A stretch of DNA of 64,000 nt, taken from positions 186,001 through 250,000 of the forward strand of contig NZ_PDNW01000003.1 in assembly GCF_002849655.1 (NCBI RefSeq). Direction: 5' to 3'. Made by a program: the position numbers and the translations under genes. The stretch's first letter is position 1. Each line of letters begins with the position of its first letter. The stretch comes from Pollutimonas subterranea. GTDB lineage: Bacteria > Pseudomonadota > Gammaproteobacteria > Burkholderiales > Burkholderiaceae_B. Of this stretch, positions 1-7,629 are shown piece after piece. The notes under the pieces are model-generated. The model had not been told where the DNA came from. It searched no databases and saw only the letters and a program-made list of their open reading frames with translations.

Positions 1-497
1 GCCAGGTCAATCCTGACCCGGAACAAACCCGCCGGTACGAGCGCGAATACAAAGAGCAGATTGCTGCTTATGCCAGTTTCCGTGAAGTCATTCCCAGCAA
101 TGTAATGCTCGATAAACCGGTGGACGGTCGTTTGTCCAGTCCCTTCGGACTACGGCGTTTCTTTAACGGCGAAGAGCGCAATGCCCATTCAGGCCTCGAC
201 TTTGCCGTAGGGCTCGGCACGCCAATCAAAGCGCCTGCCGATGGAGTCGTCACCATCGTCGCCGACTATTTTTTCAACGGGAAAACGGTATTCGTCGACC
301 ACGGCCAGGGTTTCATCACGATGTATTGTCACTTGTCGTCTTTCCAGGTGAAGGCTGGCGATACGGTGACGCGTGGCCAGTCCATAGGGAAGGTGGGAGC
401 CACCGGCCGCGCCACCGGGCCGCATTTGCACTGGAACGTGAGCCTGAACAATGCGCGGGTCGACCCGGCCATATTCATTAATGCATTCAAGCCTTGA
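1..497 (+). CDS. M23 family metallopeptidase, C-terminal part (5' end outside window)
   Basis: The reading frame is open from the first bases of the window, so this is the C-terminal ~165 residues of a longer protein. It contains a complete LytM/M23 zinc endopeptidase core: an HSGLDFA segment (zinc ligands His and Asp) and, near the end, GPHLHWNVS with the HxH pair. These sit within the usual glycine-rich beta fold (GTPIKAPADG, GQGFITMYCH, GDTVTRGQSIG). The family cleaves peptide cross-links in peptidoglycan or activates amidases in the periplasm; the signal peptide expected at the N-terminus is not in the window. All catalytic motifs look intact. The gene ends 6 bp before azlC. Family confident, specific substrate unknown. 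Confidence 0.9.
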   Translation, partial: QVNPDPEQTRRYEREYKEQIAAYASFREVIPSNVMLDKPVDGRLSSPFGLRRFFNGEERNAHSGLDFAVGLGTPIKAPADGVVTIVADYFFNGKTVFVDHGQGFITMYCHLSSFQVKAGDTVTRGQSIGKVGATGRATGPHLHWNVSLNNARVDPAIFINAFKP

Positions 498-503
498 TGC
501 CCG

Positions 504-1196
504 ATGAAATCCGCGTTTTTTCGAGGTCTGTTCGATAGCCTGTCGATCGCCGCCGGTTATGTCCCGGTGGCGATTTCATTCGGACTGACCGCTGTCTATG
601 CGGATATCGCTCCCTGGATGGCGGTTCTCATCTCTATTCTCGTCTACGCGGGAGCCAGCCAGTTCATCTTGGTGAGCCTGGTGGCCAGCGGCAGCACGGC
701 CCTCAGCATCGTGGGCATTGTATTGTTGATGAATTTGCGGCATTGCTTCTATGGTCCTGTCCTGATGGGCAAATTTCACGACGCTCCCCGGCGGCTGCCC
801 ATTCTTCTGATGGCCGCCGGCCTGACTGATGAGGTGTTTGCGACAGCAATAAGCAAGCTGAATCGGCAGCCGGCGCCCGAACGTGAGCATTGGTATGCCG
901 GTTTGCAACTGGGCGCCTATCTGTCCTGGGTCGGGGGGACGGCAATCGGCGCATTCTTCGGCCATGACCTGCTGCAGGGGTCCCCGCTATTGGCGCAAGC
1001 AATGGGGTTTGTACTGCCGGCGCTCTTTTTTGCTCTGTTGCTCGAGATCCGGCAACTTGTGCCGTATTACCTGTTGGTCGGTGCTGCGCTGGCGACGGTG
1101 GCTGCCTCGTTTGTATTGCCGTCCTACGGCGCGATCATCGCTGGAATGCTGACTGGCGCGCTATTGGGCCTGCGGCATCGCGAAGGCCTGAAATGA
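504..1196 (+). CDS. azlC: AzlC family branched-chain amino acid permease
   Basis: A 230-residue very hydrophobic protein with several membrane segments and the AzlC-family N-terminal pattern (GLFDSLSIAAGYVPVAISFG, then AGASQFI and the LRHCFYGP motif). AzlC is the large subunit of a two-part exporter of branched-chain or other amino acids in the inner membrane. Its stop overlaps the start of the small subunit AzlD by 4 bp (ATGA), which suggests translational coupling. It starts 6 bp after the peptidase gene. Family assignment is secure; the exported amino acid cannot be read from sequence. Confidence 0.92.
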   Translation: MKSAFFRGLFDSLSIAAGYVPVAISFGLTAVYADIAPWMAVLISILVYAGASQFILVSLVASGSTALSIVGIVLLMNLRHCFYGPVLMGKFHDAPRRLPILLMAAGLTDEVFATAISKLNRQPAPEREHWYAGLQLGAYLSWVGGTAIGAFFGHDLLQGSPLLAQAMGFVLPALFFALLLEIRQLVPYYLLVGAALATVAASFVLPSYGAIIAGMLTGALLGLRHREGLK

Positions 1197-1543
1197 CCGG
1201 ATCGACGCTCGTCCTGGTGATTGTGGCCGCCGGCGCAGGCACACTGCTGATCCGGCTGCTGCCTATGTTGTGGCAACAAAAGGGCGCTAAAAAAAGCCGC
1301 AGCCGGCCGCTATTGCGCAATGTCCTGGAAGCAATAGGCCCTGCGGCCATTGTTGCCTTGCTGTCGGTATCGCTATGGGGCATGGTGGCTGCGCAACCTT
1401 CAACCGAAGGTATCTTGCCTGTCATAATGGGTTTGCTGGGCGTGCTCGTGGGAAAAAAGACGCTGGGCAGTATCGCCTCGGCAACGCTGGGCGGCGTATT
1501 GGCCTACGGCACGACCCTGTGGCTGCTTTCCGTCACCCTTTGA
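1193..1543 (+). CDS. azlD: AzlD family amino acid transport small subunit
   Basis: A 116-residue membrane protein with about four hydrophobic segments and the AzlD-like features LIRLLPM and the central FxxAIGPAAIVALL-type segment. It is the usual partner of AzlC, whose stop it overlaps by 4 bp. Its 3' end overlaps the end of spoT on the opposite strand by 11 bp, so the two transcripts converge with no room for a separate terminator. Confidence 0.9.
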   Translation: MTGSTLVLVIVAAGAGTLLIRLLPMLWQQKGAKKSRSRPLLRNVLEAIGPAAIVALLSVSLWGMVAAQPSTEGILPVIMGLLGVLVGKKTLGSIASATLGGVLAYGTTLWLLSVTL

Positions 1544-3800
1544 CGCGTACAATTTTCTGCACTTGAGGGACATGCCGTATGGCACGTATGACCTGCGCCA
1601 AGTGCTTGCGGCTATCGACTTGCACCGTCAGATGCAGAATCCCGTTGGCTGCCGCATCGTCCTGCATGGTGAGGTGCAGGATATTCGAGTCGGCTTCGGT
1701 GATTTCCGCAGCCATCCTGCCCAGCACACCGCGCTCATTGACCACGGTGACGTCAAGCCGGGTGGTCAGGTGCCTGGCCGTATTGGTATCCCACAAGACA
1801 GGAATCCAGCGTTCAGGCTCGCGTGCGCGCTGGCGTTGCGCGACCGCGCACTCTTCCATGTGCACGACGAGACCATGGCCCAGGCGGATGCCCCCGACGA
1901 TGGCGTCGCCGGGCAGCGGTCCGCAGCAAGGCGCCAGCTGAACAGCCTGACCCTCGTTGCCATGGATAAGTATCGGCGCGTTGGTGGCCGAGGAAAGCTC
2001 ATCGAAGGCCGCCGCGGTAGTGGCCAGCAGGGCGTTCTCGGGCGCGAAGCGTCGGGCCACTACGGCGGCCAGTCGTTTTCCCAGTCCGATATCGGCGAGG
2101 ATTTCTTCGCGCGATGCGGCGCCGGAACTTTTCGCCAGTTTCTCCCATTCGGGGTCGTCGTCAGCCGGATGAGGTAAATGCAGTTGATCGAAGGCCTGAT
2201 TCAATAGACGTTGACCGAAGGCGACCGATTCTTCAAGCTTGACCGTACGCAGGTAATGGCGGATCTCGGACCGGGCGCGCCCGGTGCGTACGTAATTGAG
2301 CCATTGTGCGCTGGGCCGCGACGCGGGCGATGTGACGATCTCGACCGCGTCCCCGCTTTTCAGTTCGGTGCGCAGGGGCGCGAATTCGCCATTGATTTTC
2401 GAGGCAACAGCCTGGTTGCCGATGTCGGTGTGTATGGTGTAGGCAAAGTCGACCGGGGTAGCGCCCCGGGGCAGGGAAAGAATCTTGCCTTGGGGCGTGA
2501 ACACGTAGACTGCATCGGGGAAGAGGTCTACCTTTACGTGTTCAAGAAATTCGCCCGAGTCGCCAGTCTGGCTCTGGATGTCAAGAAGCGACTGCAGCCA
2601 TTGGTGGGTGCGCTTCTGGAGATCGTTCAGCGTAACGTTGTCTTCTTTGTAAAGCCAGTGCGACGCCACGCCTTCTTCGGCCACGTGATCCATGTCGCGC
2701 GTGCGGAACTGGAACTCAACCGGTGTGCCGTAGGGGCCCACCAATGTGGTGTGCAGCGACTGATAGCCATTGATCTTGGGTATGGCGATATAGTCTTTGA
2801 ACTTGCCTGGAACGGGACGGTACAGCTGGTGCAAGGTACCCAGGGCAAGGTAGCATTCGGGCAGTGTATGGACGATGACCCGGAAACCGTAGATGTCGAG
2901 CACCTCGGAAAACGACTTCTTCTGCTCGGTCATTTTCGTATAGATGCTGTAGAGCGACTTTTCCCGGCCGCTGACCTCGGCTTCGATGCCGGCCGCCGGC
3001 AGCGCCACGCGAACCGCGTCGGAAATCTTTCCGAGCACCTCACGCCGGTTGCCGCGTGCTGACATCATCGCCTTGTGCAGCACCTGGTAGCGATTCGGAT
3101 AGACAGCCTGGAAACAGAGATCCTGGAGCTCCCGGAACAGGGCGTTGAGTCCGAGACGATGCGCGATGGGCGTGTAGATGTCCAGCGTTTCACGCGCAAT
3201 GCGGCGGCGCTTTTCGGAACTGACCGCGCCCAGTGTGCGCATGTTGTGCAGGCGGTCGGCCAGCTTGATCAGTATGACCCGTACGTCGCGGGCCATGGCG
3301 AGAAGCATTTTGCGAAAGCTTTCTGCCTGCTGTTCGGCCTTGGTGGCGAATTCGAGGCGATCGAGCTTGGACAGGCCGTCCACGATCTCGGACACGTCGG
3401 CGCCGAATTTCTCGGCAAGTTCCTGTTTGGGAACGCCCTGGTCTTCGATGACATCATGCAGCAACGCTGCCATGAGCGAGTCGGCGTCGAGCTTCCAGCC
3501 CGCACAGATTTCGGTTACGGCAATAGGATGCGAGATGTAGGGTTCGCCGCTGGCGCGGAACTGGCCCAAGTGAGCCTGGTCGGCAAACCGATAGGCCTCT
3601 TTCACCCGCTCGACGTCTTTTTGGCTCAGGTAGTGGCTGATAACCTGCGTAAGCGGAGCCAGCGAGGCAATCGTGTTGGGTGCGCTGTCGGTACCCAGCG
3701 GCGCTGGCGGTTTTCGAGGCTTGCCGCGCCGCAGGCGTGAACCCTTCTTGAGGACGGCCAGAAGGCCCGATGAAGCACCACGAAGACTGGTAAACGCCAT
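1533..3800 (-). CDS. spoT: Bifunctional (p)ppGpp synthetase/hydrolase SpoT
   Basis: A 755-residue Rel/SpoT homolog that makes and degrades the stringent-response alarmones pppGpp and ppGpp in the cytoplasm. The hydrolase domain is intact: HPIAVTEI (His91), LLHDVIED (His115-Asp116) and KLADRLHNMRTL (about residues 179-190). The synthetase domain follows: GREKSLYSIYTKM (277-289), the substrate loop DIYGFRVIV (301-309) and GYQSLHT (344-350). A TGS domain (about 425-485) and a C-terminal ACT domain (last ~75 residues) complete the long-RSH layout. The intact HD motif separates it from the RelA branch. The first ~45 residues are a basic, proline-rich extension. It is the last gene of gmk-rpoZ-spoT, the order also found in E. 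coli. Confidence 0.96.
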   Translation of the reverse strand: MAFTSLRGASSGLLAVLKKGSRLRRGKPRKPPAPLGTDSAPNTIASLAPLTQVISHYLSQKDVERVKEAYRFADQAHLGQFRASGEPYISHPIAVTEICAGWKLDADSLMAALLHDVIEDQGVPKQELAEKFGADVSEIVDGLSKLDRLEFATKAEQQAESFRKMLLAMARDVRVILIKLADRLHNMRTLGAVSSEKRRRIARETLDIYTPIAHRLGLNALFRELQDLCFQAVYPNRYQVLHKAMMSARGNRREVLGKISDAVRVALPAAGIEAEVSGREKSLYSIYTKMTEQKKSFSEVLDIYGFRVIVHTLPECYLALGTLHQLYRPVPGKFKDYIAIPKINGYQSLHTTLVGPYGTPVEFQFRTRDMDHVAEEGVASHWLYKEDNVTLNDLQKRTHQWLQSLLDIQSQTGDSGEFLEHVKVDLFPDAVYVFTPQGKILSLPRGATPVDFAYTIHTDIGNQAVASKINGEFAPLRTELKSGDAVEIVTSPASRPSAQWLNYVRTGRARSEIRHYLRTVKLEESVAFGQRLLNQAFDQLHLPHPADDDPEWEKLAKSSGAASREEILADIGLGKRLAAVVARRFAPENALLATTAAAFDELSSATNAPILIHGNEGQAVQLAPCCGPLPGDAIVGGIRLGHGLVVHMEECAVAQRQRAREPERWIPVLWDTNTARHLTTRLDVTVVNERGVLGRMAAEITEADSNILHLTMQDDAAANGILHLTVQVDSRKHLAQVIRAIRHVPQVQKIVRVKG

Positions 3801-3816
3801 GAACTACACCCGTGGA

Positions 3817-4020
3817 TTAGGTTGGGACTTTGCGCAGCATTTCCACGCCGGTAACGCCGGCAGCAATTTCACGCAAAGCGGTCACCGTGGGCTTGTCTTT
3901 GCTATCGATACGGGGCTCGTGGCCCTGTGCCAGTTCACGGGCACGATAGGTGGCGGCCAGAGTCAGGTTAAAGCGGTTGGGGATTTTATCCAGACAGTCT
4001 TCGACAGTAATACGGGCCAT
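3817..4020 (-). CDS. rpoZ: DNA-directed RNA polymerase omega subunit
   Basis: A 67-residue protein beginning [19 protein letters not shown] and containing the omega hallmark [11 protein letters not shown] and a [11 protein letters not shown] helix. Omega chaperones the beta-prime subunit and contributes to the ppGpp binding site on RNA polymerase. It lies 16 bp upstream of spoT and 35 bp downstream of gmk on the same strand, an ancient arrangement linking ppGpp synthesis to its target. Confidence 0.97.
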   Translation of the reverse strand: MARITVEDCLDKIPNRFNLTLAATYRARELAQGHEPRIDSKDKPTVTALREIAAGVTGVEMLRKVPT

Positions 4021-4055
4021 GGTAAACCTATGAAACGAGGGGGGATTGAGGAGTG

Positions 4056-4700
4056 TCAGGCAAGGGTCTTGCTAATGCCCAACTGTGAAAAGAGTTCTGC
4101 GTTACGGGCAGCCTGCGTGCCATATCGCAGGCGGGTAGCCGCCACAATTTGCCCGAGTTGCAATAATGCAGTGCTAAATTCTTGATTAATAATAACATAT
4201 TGACACTCTGACGCGTGCGACATCTCGCTTCCCGCAGCCAACAACCGACGCGATATAACATGCGGGACATCCTGCCCGCGATGCGTCAATCTGGACTCCA
4301 GCGCCTCAATCGAAGGCGGCAGAATGAAAATGCCTATTGCGTGGGGATAATGCTCACGAACCTGGCGCGCGCCTTGCCAATCGATCTCGAGCAGAACATC
4401 TTCGCCCTGGGCAAGCGCCGTGTCGATCCTGTCACGAGGAGTGCCGTAAAAGTTGCCGTGGACTTCAGCCCATTCCAGCAAGGCGCGATCGTCGCGCAAG
4501 GCCAGAAAATCGTCAGTACTGACGAATCGATAGTGCTTGTTGGCTTGCTCGCCCGGCCGGGGCGCGCGTGTCGTGCAGGAAATGGACAGGATCAGGCTGG
4601 GATCTTCGGCCAATAGGGCGTTGACCAGGCTTGATTTGCCGGCCCCGCTAGGCGCCACGATCATGAATATATTGCCGGAGTAGGAAGGCATGTTTAGCAT
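4056..4700 (-). CDS. gmk: Guanylate kinase
   Basis: Guanylate kinase phosphorylates GMP or dGMP to the diphosphate with ATP. With the start at 4700 it has 214 residues, normal for the family: [24 protein letters not shown] carries the P-loop (APSGAGKSS, about residues 16-24). [19 protein letters not shown] is the GMP-binding region and [13 protein letters not shown] the Walker-B-like strand. The frame can be extended upstream to 4757, but those 19 residues are not typical of the family. No strong Shine-Dalgarno supports any of the three candidate starts (4757, 4700, 4691). First gene of gmk-rpoZ-spoT. Confidence 0.95.
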   Translation of the reverse strand: MLNMPSYSGNIFMIVAPSGAGKSSLVNALLAEDPSLILSISCTTRAPRPGEQANKHYRFVSTDDFLALRDDRALLEWAEVHGNFYGTPRDRIDTALAQGEDVLLEIDWQGARQVREHYPHAIGIFILPPSIEALESRLTHRGQDVPHVISRRLLAAGSEMSHASECQYVIINQEFSTALLQLGQIVAATRLRYGTQAARNAELFSQLGISKTLA

Positions 4701-4765
4701 CAGTAACAATTGCGAGACGCAAGGATAGCAAATCCCGCGAAGGAAGTTGGGCGTCAAGGCGTGTT

Positions 4766-4794
4766 CCGGGCTATTTCTTTACAAAATAGCCCGG
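4766..4794. other. Perfect 11-bp hairpin upstream of gmk
   Basis: CCGGGCTATTT (4766-4776) and AAATAGCCCGG (4784-4794) form a perfect 11-bp stem with a 7-nt loop. It lies between the 109-aa gene and gmk, both on the minus strand. Neither side carries a clear U tract, so it may be a weak terminator, a processing site or an mRNA stabiliser. The structure is seen; the function is inference. Confidence 0.5.
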
Positions 4795-4818
4795 CCGCCG
4801 GTCAATTCCGCTGACTGT

Positions 4819-5148
4819 TCAATCTGCGGGTTCCGCCGCGGCTTGTCCCAATTCTTCGAGTGCAGCGAGGTAAGCGGCTGGGTTGACGCAAAGAAACACA
4901 GCGGCATCGCCCGGGTTCATATTGAATGTGATGTCCTGGACCTGTTCGCGAGCGTCCTGCTCTTCGTAGATAGCAGCTACATGTACGTCGCCATCCTGTT
5001 CGAACTGTTCCTTGGGAACGAAGTCGGCCACCCGGTCGATGTCCGGTTCGCTGACGACGACGTAGGCGCGAAATTGCAGCTCTTCAATGGTCACGTCCAG
5101 CACCAGGCCGTGTTCCAGCACTTCGATAATATGACTGAGGGCATTCAT
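4819..5148 (-). CDS. Hypothetical acidic protein, 109 aa
   Basis: I do not recognise this protein. It is strongly acidic (many Glu and Asp, pI clearly low), has no signal peptide or membrane segment, and has the composition of a soluble cytoplasmic protein (MNALSHIIEVLEHGLVLDV at the start, a DITFNMNPGDAAVF segment in the middle). It begins 12 bp after the stop of the methyltransferase gene on the same strand, so the two are probably co-transcribed. No convincing Shine-Dalgarno precedes the ATG. An overlapping plus-strand frame exists but is Cys- and Phe-rich without protein-like character. Confidence 0.6.
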   Translation of the reverse strand: MNALSHIIEVLEHGLVLDVTIEELQFRAYVVVSEPDIDRVADFVPKEQFEQDGDVHVAAIYEEQDAREQVQDITFNMNPGDAAVFLCVNPAAYLAALEELGQAAAEPAD

Positions 5149-5160
5149 GGGCAGGGAGTG

Positions 5161-5778
5161 TCAGCTTGGCTGACTGAATGAAAACGTAGTGATGTTGGCC
5201 GGTGGCAGATTGGCCCAAACGAACTGGGATGAGGTGTGCCGGGCATTCACAAGGCGGCGCCACTTCGGCAGGCGCAGATTGTACGTGAATTGAATGGCAA
5301 CGCCACCATCGTGCAGCAACGTACGCCACTGCTCCAATATGGAATGCGTGATCGGCTCAGGCAGCGAGCACAAGGGAAGGCTGGAGACAATGGCGCGTAC
5401 TTTGGTGTCCTGCGGAATAAGGTCGCATAGGTCGGCGGCATTGCCGTGTATGACTTCAACGTCAGGAAAGCGCTGCCGCAGTCTTTGTACGAACGGGCTG
5501 GAGAACTCGATCACCTTAAGCTTTTCCGGTGCTATGCCGGAATCCAGCAAGGCGCGGGTAATCACGCCGGTACCGCCGCCGAGTTCAATGATAATGCCGT
5601 CTCCGGAACCCGGGATCTGGCGCGCCATTTGTCGTGCCAGATAACGCGAACTGGGACAGATGGCGCCGATGGCGCCTGGCCGGTTAAGTAGCTCTTGAAG
5701 AAATAGACCTGGGGCGATATTTTTGAAGTATTGCAAAACACGCTGGGCGCGGCCCAACTGTAGAACTCGAAGCATCAT
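5161..5778 (-). CDS. Class I SAM-dependent methyltransferase, PmtA-like
   Basis: A roughly 205-residue Rossmann-fold methyltransferase. The SAM-binding motif I is IIELGGGTGVITRALL and motif II is KVIEFSSPFVQRLR; VIHGNAADLCDL and AIVSSLPLCSLP follow in the positions of motifs III and IV. The region AICPSSRYLARQMA before motif I and the SSLPLC motif resemble bacterial phosphatidylethanolamine N-methyltransferases of the PmtA type, so phospholipid methylation is a reasonable but unproven guess. I chose the ATG at 5778 because the weak AGG at about 6 bp precedes it and the upstream extension to 5871 is not family-like. Followed closely by the 109-aa orphan. Confidence 0.75.
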   Translation of the reverse strand: MMLRVLQLGRAQRVLQYFKNIAPGLFLQELLNRPGAIGAICPSSRYLARQMARQIPGSGDGIIIELGGGTGVITRALLDSGIAPEKLKVIEFSSPFVQRLRQRFPDVEVIHGNAADLCDLIPQDTKVRAIVSSLPLCSLPEPITHSILEQWRTLLHDGGVAIQFTYNLRLPKWRRLVNARHTSSQFVWANLPPANITTFSFSQPS

Positions 5779-5916
5779 AAAACCTGTCTTATCCAAGTCG
5801 GGCCACGTTAACAGCTGGTACGCCAAACACAATGTCGAAATGTTAATGGCGATTCCGTGCTGAAACAACAAAATAGGTGAAAGCGCGCCAATGTAGCAGT
5901 CTTTTATTCTTTTGGG

Positions 5917-6720
5917 TCAAGAAACCAGGGACGGGGCGGTGCCGAAGTCCAGTGTTGCAATAACGGGTGTATGGTCGGATGGCTGTTCATTCGAACGTGG
6001 CGCCTTGTCGATCACGCAAGCAGCGCAATAAGGTTTCAGTTCCTTGGACAGCAAGACGTGATCGATGCGCAGTCCCGCGTTGCGGCGAAAAGCGAAGCGA
6101 CGATAATCCCACCATGTAAACGACTTCTCATCCTGCTCGAATTCGCGGAAGGCGTCGGTGAATCCGAGATCCAGCAAAGCATTGAACGCGGCCCGTTCCG
6201 GCTCCGAAACCAATACGTCTCCGACCCATTTTGAAGGATCATGGACGTCTTCGTCTTTAGGCGCTACGTTGTAGTCTCCCAGAATAGCCAGCCGCGGATA
6301 GCGCTTGAGTTCATCCTGCAACCACACGTGCAGCGCCTTGAACCAGGCCAGCTTGTATTCGTACTTGTCGCTGCCCACTGACTGTCCATTCGGACAATAT
6401 GCGCTGATCACGCGGATATCGCCTATTGCGCTATCCAGCGTGGTCGCGATGATGCGTTGCTGGTGGTCTTCGTAAGCGGGAAGGTTCCGTTGCACGTCTG
6501 TGCAAGCCGTACGACTGATGACCGCCACGCCGTTATAGGTTTTCTGTCCTGCCCAATGAGCCTGATAGCCGATCTCGGTAAAGGCATCCAGCGGAAAGTT
6601 TTCATTGGAAAGCTTCAGCTCCTGCAGGCATAGCGCCTCGACTGGATTGGCGGCCAGCCAATCCAGCACTTGCGGCAGACGTACTTTAAGGGAGTTCACA
6701 TTCCAGGTCGCGAGTTTCAT
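5917..6720 (-). CDS. xthA: Exodeoxyribonuclease III
   Basis: A 267-residue enzyme of the EEP fold, an AP endonuclease and 3'-5' exonuclease of base excision repair. Motifs are complete: MKLATWNVNSLKVRL at the start, LCLQELKL (catalytic Glu), ILGDYNVAP (Asp/Asn pair), TWWDYR, and RIDHVLLSK followed by SDHTPV (catalytic His). Length is normal for the family. In many Burkholderiales this gene stands near pyrE; pyrE is not in this window. Confidence 0.95.
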   Translation of the reverse strand: MKLATWNVNSLKVRLPQVLDWLAANPVEALCLQELKLSNENFPLDAFTEIGYQAHWAGQKTYNGVAVISRTACTDVQRNLPAYEDHQQRIIATTLDSAIGDIRVISAYCPNGQSVGSDKYEYKLAWFKALHVWLQDELKRYPRLAILGDYNVAPKDEDVHDPSKWVGDVLVSEPERAAFNALLDLGFTDAFREFEQDEKSFTWWDYRRFAFRRNAGLRIDHVLLSKELKPYCAACVIDKAPRSNEQPSDHTPVIATLDFGTAPSLVS

Positions 6721-6917
6721 GTTTTATGTTGGGCCTTGTTCCATGCGGCTTTGGGGGATGCGTGGCCTCTCACTCGGGCGGTGGAGGCGCGTGCGCACAG
6801 GCGACAGGATACCATCGTCCCAGAGGGTACCAATGCCGGTTGGAGCTTTCTTGTCATTCCTTGCGCACGGAACCTCGCGCCCGTGAAATCATTACGTTTT
6901 TGCGACAATGACCAGGG

Positions 6918-6952
6918 TTATCCCTAGGGTTATCCACGGATTGTGTGGATAA
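6918..6952. promoter_or_regulatory. Cluster of DnaA-box-like 9-mers
   Basis: Three 9-mers lie within 35 bp: TTATCCCTA (6918-6926), TTATCCACG (6930-6938) and, inverted, TGTGGATAA (6944-6952), whose complement TTATCCACA is the exact consensus DnaA box. The two inner sites also form an 8-bp inverted repeat (TTATCCAC / GTGGATAA). They sit in the only sizeable gap between xthA and the next minus-strand gene. Neither dnaA, dnaN nor an obvious AT-rich unwinding element is adjacent, so a titration or regulatory site is more likely than the origin. Sequence match seen; role inferred. Confidence 0.55.
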
Positions 6953-6976
6953 GTAGGCCCTCCAGTACGCGGTGCA

Positions 6977-7498
6977 TCAGGGCTTGACGTGCCTGAACAG
7001 GGTAGCCGTAAGATGATGCCAGGGGTGGCGTTTCGGTTTCCTGCCGGGAGCGGCGTAGACCGGCCGGCTGACGGGATGATGATGGCGTTTTGCGGTAGCC
7101 TGGACGGCGTCGTTGGCAACCCTTGCGTTGCCCGCCATGGCGGTGGATCCGGCGCTGTAGGATCGATAACTGTTGTGCGCATTGTCGGGGTCGACATCCA
7201 GAGTTTCGTCGCCGCTGTCGACACTTGGTGAGAGCAGTGTCAGTATGCCGAATACCACGATGACCCAGAATATGAGTGACAGCGTGACGGACAGCAGTCC
7301 GTCCAGGCTGTCATAGCCGTTGACCGGCGTAGCCTCTATACGAAACAGGGATGCGACCGGGGGGACATGCCCCATGCCCTCGACAAGTAGATTGCCGGGC
7401 AGTCGGTAGACGAGCTTGATGGCTTCCCATAGCTCCCAGACGCTGTAACGGCCATCGTTGTTCAGGTCGACAATGAGATTTAGCGATTGGATGTTCAT
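6977..7498 (-). CDS. Small EF-hand protein with one membrane segment, 173 aa
   Basis: Not a family I can name. A good Shine-Dalgarno (AAGGAG, 7-8 bp before the ATG) supports the start. Residues 11-22, DLNNDGRYSVWE, match the 12-residue calcium loop of an EF-hand or dockerin: Asp1, Asn3, Asp5, Gly6, hydroxyl at 9, Glu12. A single hydrophobic segment spans about residues 68-90 (LLSVTLSLIFWVIVVFGILT). The tail of ~80 residues is Ser/Asp-rich and then His/Arg/Pro-rich, with a basic end. No cleavable signal peptide precedes the loop. A membrane-anchored calcium-responsive protein is a plausible inference; only one EF loop is visible, and these usually pair. Confidence 0.7.
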   Translation of the reverse strand: MNIQSLNLIVDLNNDGRYSVWELWEAIKLVYRLPGNLLVEGMGHVPPVASLFRIEATPVNGYDSLDGLLSVTLSLIFWVIVVFGILTLLSPSVDSGDETLDVDPDNAHNSYRSYSAGSTAMAGNARVANDAVQATAKRHHHPVSRPVYAAPGRKPKRHPWHHLTATLFRHVKP

Positions 7499-7629
7499 GG
7501 CGGCTCCTTGAAGAGCCGGGCAGGCCGGCCCTAGCTGAAAAGTAAGGAACGTACTTCTTCACCACTACGTAATACTCGCTAACACTATATTCCGAGCAGC
7601 CCGCAAATTCAAGCGCCGGACGCCCGTAG

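Noticed and set aside
1533-3800. Naming this gene relA
   Set aside because: The HD hydrolase motif is intact and it follows gmk-rpoZ, both of which fit the SpoT type.
6717-6908. 63-codon minus-strand frame in the gap after xthA
   Set aside because: No ribosome site, Ala/Arg-rich random composition, and it precedes the DnaA-box region without any homology I recognise.
6900-6976. Chromosome replication origin
   Set aside because: Only three DnaA-box-like sites, no AT-rich unwinding stretch and no dnaA/dnaN/gyrB/rpmH neighbour. Kept as a DnaA-box cluster only.
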